Source: an uncultured Oscillospiraceae bacterium
Lineage (GTDB): Bacteria > Bacillota > Clostridia > Oscillospirales > Ruminococcaceae
DNA length: 64,000 nucleotides
Direction: 5' to 3'
NCBI GenBank assembly: GCA_910588145.1
Contig: CAJUPO010000004.1
Location: forward strand, 1-64,000
Shown: piece by piece, positions 62,015 through 64,000 of the stretch
Layout of the letters: every line of letters begins with the position of its first letter
Position numbering within the stretch: position 1 is the stretch's first letter
Notes under the pieces: model-generated
Told to the model about the DNA's origin: nothing
What the model saw: the letters and a program-made list of their open reading frames with translations, nothing else
The model's database searches: none
Translations under genes and position numbers: made by a program

Positions 62015-62043
62015 ATTATACCATTTTCACAGCCTAACGTCAA
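62015..62043 (-). promoter_or_regulatory. Sigma-A promoter of thyX
   Basis: Minus strand TTGACG (62038-62043), 17-nt spacer, TATAAT (62015-62020), directly after the tandem terminators of the rpsF operon. Confidence 0.75.
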
Positions 62044-62059
62044 CTATTTTATAAATAAG

Positions 62060-62089
62060 AAAAAAACCGCTGATTTTAGCGGTTTTTTT
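62060..62089 (-). terminator. Second terminator after rpsR
   Basis: Perfect 12-bp stem (62060-62071 with 62078-62089) with A and T runs on both sides; bidirectional in form. Confidence 0.75.
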
Positions 62090-62108
62090 ATTTACCATAT
62101 AAACAAAA

Positions 62109-62132
62109 AGGAGAAACTGTTAAGTTTCTCCT
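62109..62132 (-). terminator. First terminator after rpsR
   Basis: 10-bp stem AGGAGAAACT with its complement (62109-62118 with 62123-62132), followed by five T on the minus strand, 12 nt past the rpsR stop. Confidence 0.8.
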
Positions 62133-62144
62133 GATTTACAATAA

Positions 62145-62387
62145 TTAGTCACTTACATAAGGTAAAAGTGCAATGTATCTTGCTCTTTTGATAGCAACTG
62201 TAAGCTGACGCTGATGATATGCACAAGTACCAGTAACACGTCTTGGCAAAATCTTTGCACGATCAGTCATGCACTTTCTGAGCTTTGCAATATCCTTGTA
62301 GTCGATTTCTTCGACTCTGTCAGCACAGAACATACAAACCTTCTTGCGTGGTCTTTTAGCACCGCGAAAGTTTCTTTCCTTTTCCAT
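62145..62387 (-). CDS. rpsR: 30S ribosomal protein S18
   Basis: 80 residues (usual 75-80). [66 protein letters not shown] is S18 throughout. The cysteines CxxC, C and C match the zinc-binding (C+) form. The frame opens at 62411; ATG 62387 has GGAGG at good spacing. Last gene of rpsF-ssb-rpsR. Confidence 0.97.
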   Translation of the reverse strand: MEKERNFRGAKRPRKKVCMFCADRVEEIDYKDIAKLRKCMTDRAKILPRRVTGTCAYHQRQLTVAIKRARYIALLPYVSD

Positions 62388-62417
62388 AACAGTAAACCTC
62401 CTTAAATACAAAGTTTA

Positions 62418-62918
62418 TCAGAACGGTACTTCACCGTCACTGAGAATTTCTTCAAAATCTCCCAGATCGCCGAGCTGAATAGAATCATCTGCCGGCTGTG
62501 ACTTTGCAGGAGCTTCCTGTACTCTATTATTTTGATACTCTGAGGGCTGCTGAAAACCATTGACGTCACCGATTCCGCTGTTAGCAGCACTTGCTGCCTT
62601 TGATTCACCGAATGAAACATTATCAGCCTGCACGTCCATTGAATAATGCTTTACGCCGTTTGAATCAGTGTAATTATTATTCCTTAGACTGCCTTCTACG
62701 ATAATCATTCTTCCCTTAGAAAAATATCTGCTTACAAATTCAGCAGTTTGTCTCCAAGTAACAACGTTTATAAAATCAGTCTGTCTTTCTCCGGTATCCC
62801 TTGACTTATAAGATCTGTCAATAGCAATGCTAAACCGGCATGATGATATACCGGACGGAGTTTGCCGAAGTTCCGGATCAGCTGTAAGCCTTCCCATAAG
62901 TATAACTTTATTAAGCAT
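62418..62918 (-). CDS. ssb: Single-stranded DNA-binding protein
   Basis: Binds single-stranded DNA in replication and repair. 166 residues. The OB fold (about 1-105) opens with MLNKVILMGRLTADPELR. A Gly/Gln/Ser-rich linker follows, ending in the acidic tail DFEEILSDGEVPF, the partner-docking tip. It sits between rpsF and rpsR as is standard. Confidence 0.97.
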   Translation of the reverse strand: MLNKVILMGRLTADPELRQTPSGISSCRFSIAIDRSYKSRDTGERQTDFINVVTWRQTAEFVSRYFSKGRMIIVEGSLRNNNYTDSNGVKHYSMDVQADNVSFGESKAASAANSGIGDVNGFQQPSEYQNNRVQEAPAKSQPADDSIQLGDLGDFEEILSDGEVPF

Positions 62919-62944
62919 TATGAAGTCCTCCTGTTTAGTCCATG

Positions 62945-63235
62945 TTACTTAACAGTAACCAATGAACGAAGAACACCTTCTGTGATGTTCAGCACTCTGT
63001 TGAGTTCTGCCGGGAAATCCGGCTTTGATTCGAATGTGTAAAGCACATAATAGCCTTCTGTTTCGTCGTTGATTTCATAAGCGAGCTTACGCTTGCCCCA
63101 TTCATTAACGTCCTCAACAGTAGCGTTCTTCTCAATAAGAGACTTAAACTTTTCCATAAGAGCCTTTACATTCTCTTCACCCGCAGCGATGCTGTAAACA
63201 ACCATTACTTCATATTTAGCGGATACCTTTGCCAT
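62945..63235 (-). CDS. rpsF: 30S ribosomal protein S6
   Basis: 96 residues. The core sequence YEVMVVYSI, EWGKRKLAYEINDETEGYYVLYTFESKP and LNRVLNITEGVLRSLV is S6. It pairs with S18 in the 30S platform. A GTG 9 nt upstream (63244) is in frame, but the ATG at 63235 lies 8 nt after AGGAGG and is preferred. First gene of the operon. Confidence 0.96.
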   Translation of the reverse strand: MAKVSAKYEVMVVYSIAAGEENVKALMEKFKSLIEKNATVEDVNEWGKRKLAYEINDETEGYYVLYTFESKPDFPAELNRVLNITEGVLRSLVTVK

Positions 63236-63295
63236 TTCAAACACCTCCTCCTGGATTAGCTCATTACTTTATGCATGAGCAAGGATAACAAAATA

Positions 63296-63324
63296 ATTAT
63301 ACTACCTTTATTTGAACTTGTCAA
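63296..63324 (-). promoter_or_regulatory. Sigma-A promoter of rpsF-ssb-rpsR
   Basis: Minus strand consensus TTGACA (63319-63324), 17-nt spacer, TATAAT (63296-63301). It begins 8 nt after the galU stop, with no terminator in between. Confidence 0.85.
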
Positions 63325-63331
63325 GTATTTT

Positions 63332-64000
63332 TTATAATTTTTCAGCCATAAGCTTTATATATTTTTTAAATTCATCCCCTATTTCCGGATGTTCAAGTCC
63401 GACTTCTACTGAAGCTTTAAGAATGCCCAGCTTATTGCCCATATCATATCTTGTTCCTGTAAAATCAACGCCGGCGATACCGCTTTTCTGCGCAAGAATC
63501 TTCATTGCGTCAGTAAGCTGAAGCTCGTTTCCGGCGCCGTACGGAATATTTTCAAGTATTTCAAATATATCGGCAGGCAAAACACATCTTCCGAGTATAG
63601 AATAAAGAGAAAACACCTGATCTGGTTTTGGCTTTTCAATCATATCAGTTACTTTAAAAATATTGTCTTTATACGGTTCAATTTTCATTGAGCTATATTT
63701 CTGTATATCCTGTTCTGAAACTTCCTTAATACCAACTGCTCCGCAAAGACCTGTTTCTTCATATGCACGTATGAGCTGTCCGATACATGGATCTTCACCT
63801 ATAATGACATCATCGCCGTAAAGTACTGCAAAAGGTTCACTGCCAACAAACTTCTTAGCCTGTAAAACTGCATGTCCAAGACCTTTTTGCTCCATTTGCC
63901 GCACATATGTTATATTAGCAAGACGTGTTACGTCTACAACCTGTTCCAGCATCGGACGCTTTGCCTCTCCGCCGGCAATAAGCTTGTTCTCAAGCTCAGG
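63332..64000 (-). CDS. galU: UTP-glucose-1-phosphate uridylyltransferase (5' end beyond window)
   Basis: C-terminal 222 residues of GalU, which makes UDP-glucose. The first Met in view (63950s) is internal: the same frame continues to the window edge as PELENKLIAGGEAKRPM. Landmarks are YVRQMEQKGLGHAVLQAKKFVG, FAVLYGDDVIIGE and FTGTRYDMGNKLGILKAS. The missing N-terminal part (about 70 residues) must carry the GxGTR nucleotide loop. Ends 8 nt before the rpsF promoter. Confidence 0.93.
   Translation of the reverse strand, partial: PELENKLIAGGEAKRPMLEQVVDVTRLANITYVRQMEQKGLGHAVLQAKKFVGSEPFAVLYGDDVIIGEDPCIGQLIRAYEETGLCGAVGIKEVSEQDIQKYSSMKIEPYKDNIFKVTDMIEKPKPDQVFSLYSILGRCVLPADIFEILENIPYGAGNELQLTDAMKILAQKSGIAGVDFTGTRYDMGNKLGILKASVEVGLEHPEIGDEFKKYIKLMAEKL

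Noticed and set aside
1..64000. tRNA/rRNA genes, CRISPR arrays, insertion sequences, prophage or integrase genes
   Set aside because: None seen in intergenic regions; all long gaps are explained by leaders, promoters and terminators. A covariance-model scan was not possible.

Overview
This window is about 64 kb of AT-rich chromosome from a Gram-positive, spore-forming anaerobe of the Clostridia. A Ruminococcus-like (Oscillospiraceae) bacterium fits best, but that is inference. The pointers are AddAB instead of RecBCD, PyrR-type RNA attenuation, a tyrosine T-box, an M-box, NfnAB, ThyX, dipicolinate synthase (spores), and a secreted GH25 protein with Thr-rich linkers. I see no phage, insertion sequence, CRISPR array, rRNA or tRNA gene. 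Coding density is very high, and most genes lie on the minus strand in long, tightly packed operons.

Layout. 1-11.5 kb (minus): addB-addA, an M16-protease pair, lgt and folD, closed by a strong terminator. 11.6-12.7 kb (minus): secreted GH25 muramidase. 12.9-15.5 kb (plus): M-box riboswitch with mgtE, then a 57-residue glycine-rich peptide and two half-size TauE/SafE membrane proteins. 15.5-24.9 kb (minus): pyrR-pyrC-pyrF-carA-carB-pyrK-pyrD-ruvX behind a canonical PyrR-binding RNA and attenuator. 24.9-27.6 kb (minus): a degenerate GH59-like protein and trmB. 27.8-31.4 kb (plus): an esterase-like hydrolase, nfnA-nfnB and yajC. 31.4-48.9 kb (minus): a long array starting with a glycosyltransferase and a WG-repeat-like membrane protein. 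It continues with purE, purC, two purF paralogs, purM, purN, a PurO-type IMP cyclohydrolase, a stand-alone AICAR transformylase, a lipoprotein and purD. It ends with an acyl-CoA synthetase, uvrC, rsmD, coaD, a coiled-coil protein and an Lrp regulator. 49-56.4 kb (plus): lnt, nadE, pyrE, T-box-tyrS, dpaA-dpaB. 56.4-62 kb (minus): thyX, a DUF2156 protein, a DJ-1-like protein, 5-formyl-THF cyclo-ligase, mltG and a U32 protein. 62-64 kb (minus): rpsF-ssb-rpsR and the 3' part of galU.

How it works together. The window holds nearly the whole UMP pathway (pyrB not seen; pyrE separate) and most of the IMP pathway. The last two purine steps are carried by two separate proteins in place of fused PurH. 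FolD, 5-FCL and ThyX tie one-carbon folate supply to the purine and thymidylate steps. Lgt and Lnt, both present here, would give triacylated lipoproteins.

Most unusual points. A PurF paralog lies next to a normal PurF and has lost its glutaminase nucleophile and other glutaminase-site motifs while keeping the PRPP loop and cysteines. A GH59-family protein appears to have lost most of its catalytic barrel. A TauE-type exporter is encoded as two overlapping half-genes. Several starts were moved from the longest reading frame on the basis of Shine-Dalgarno position; pyrR, purF, thyX and the U32 gene appear to use TTG.
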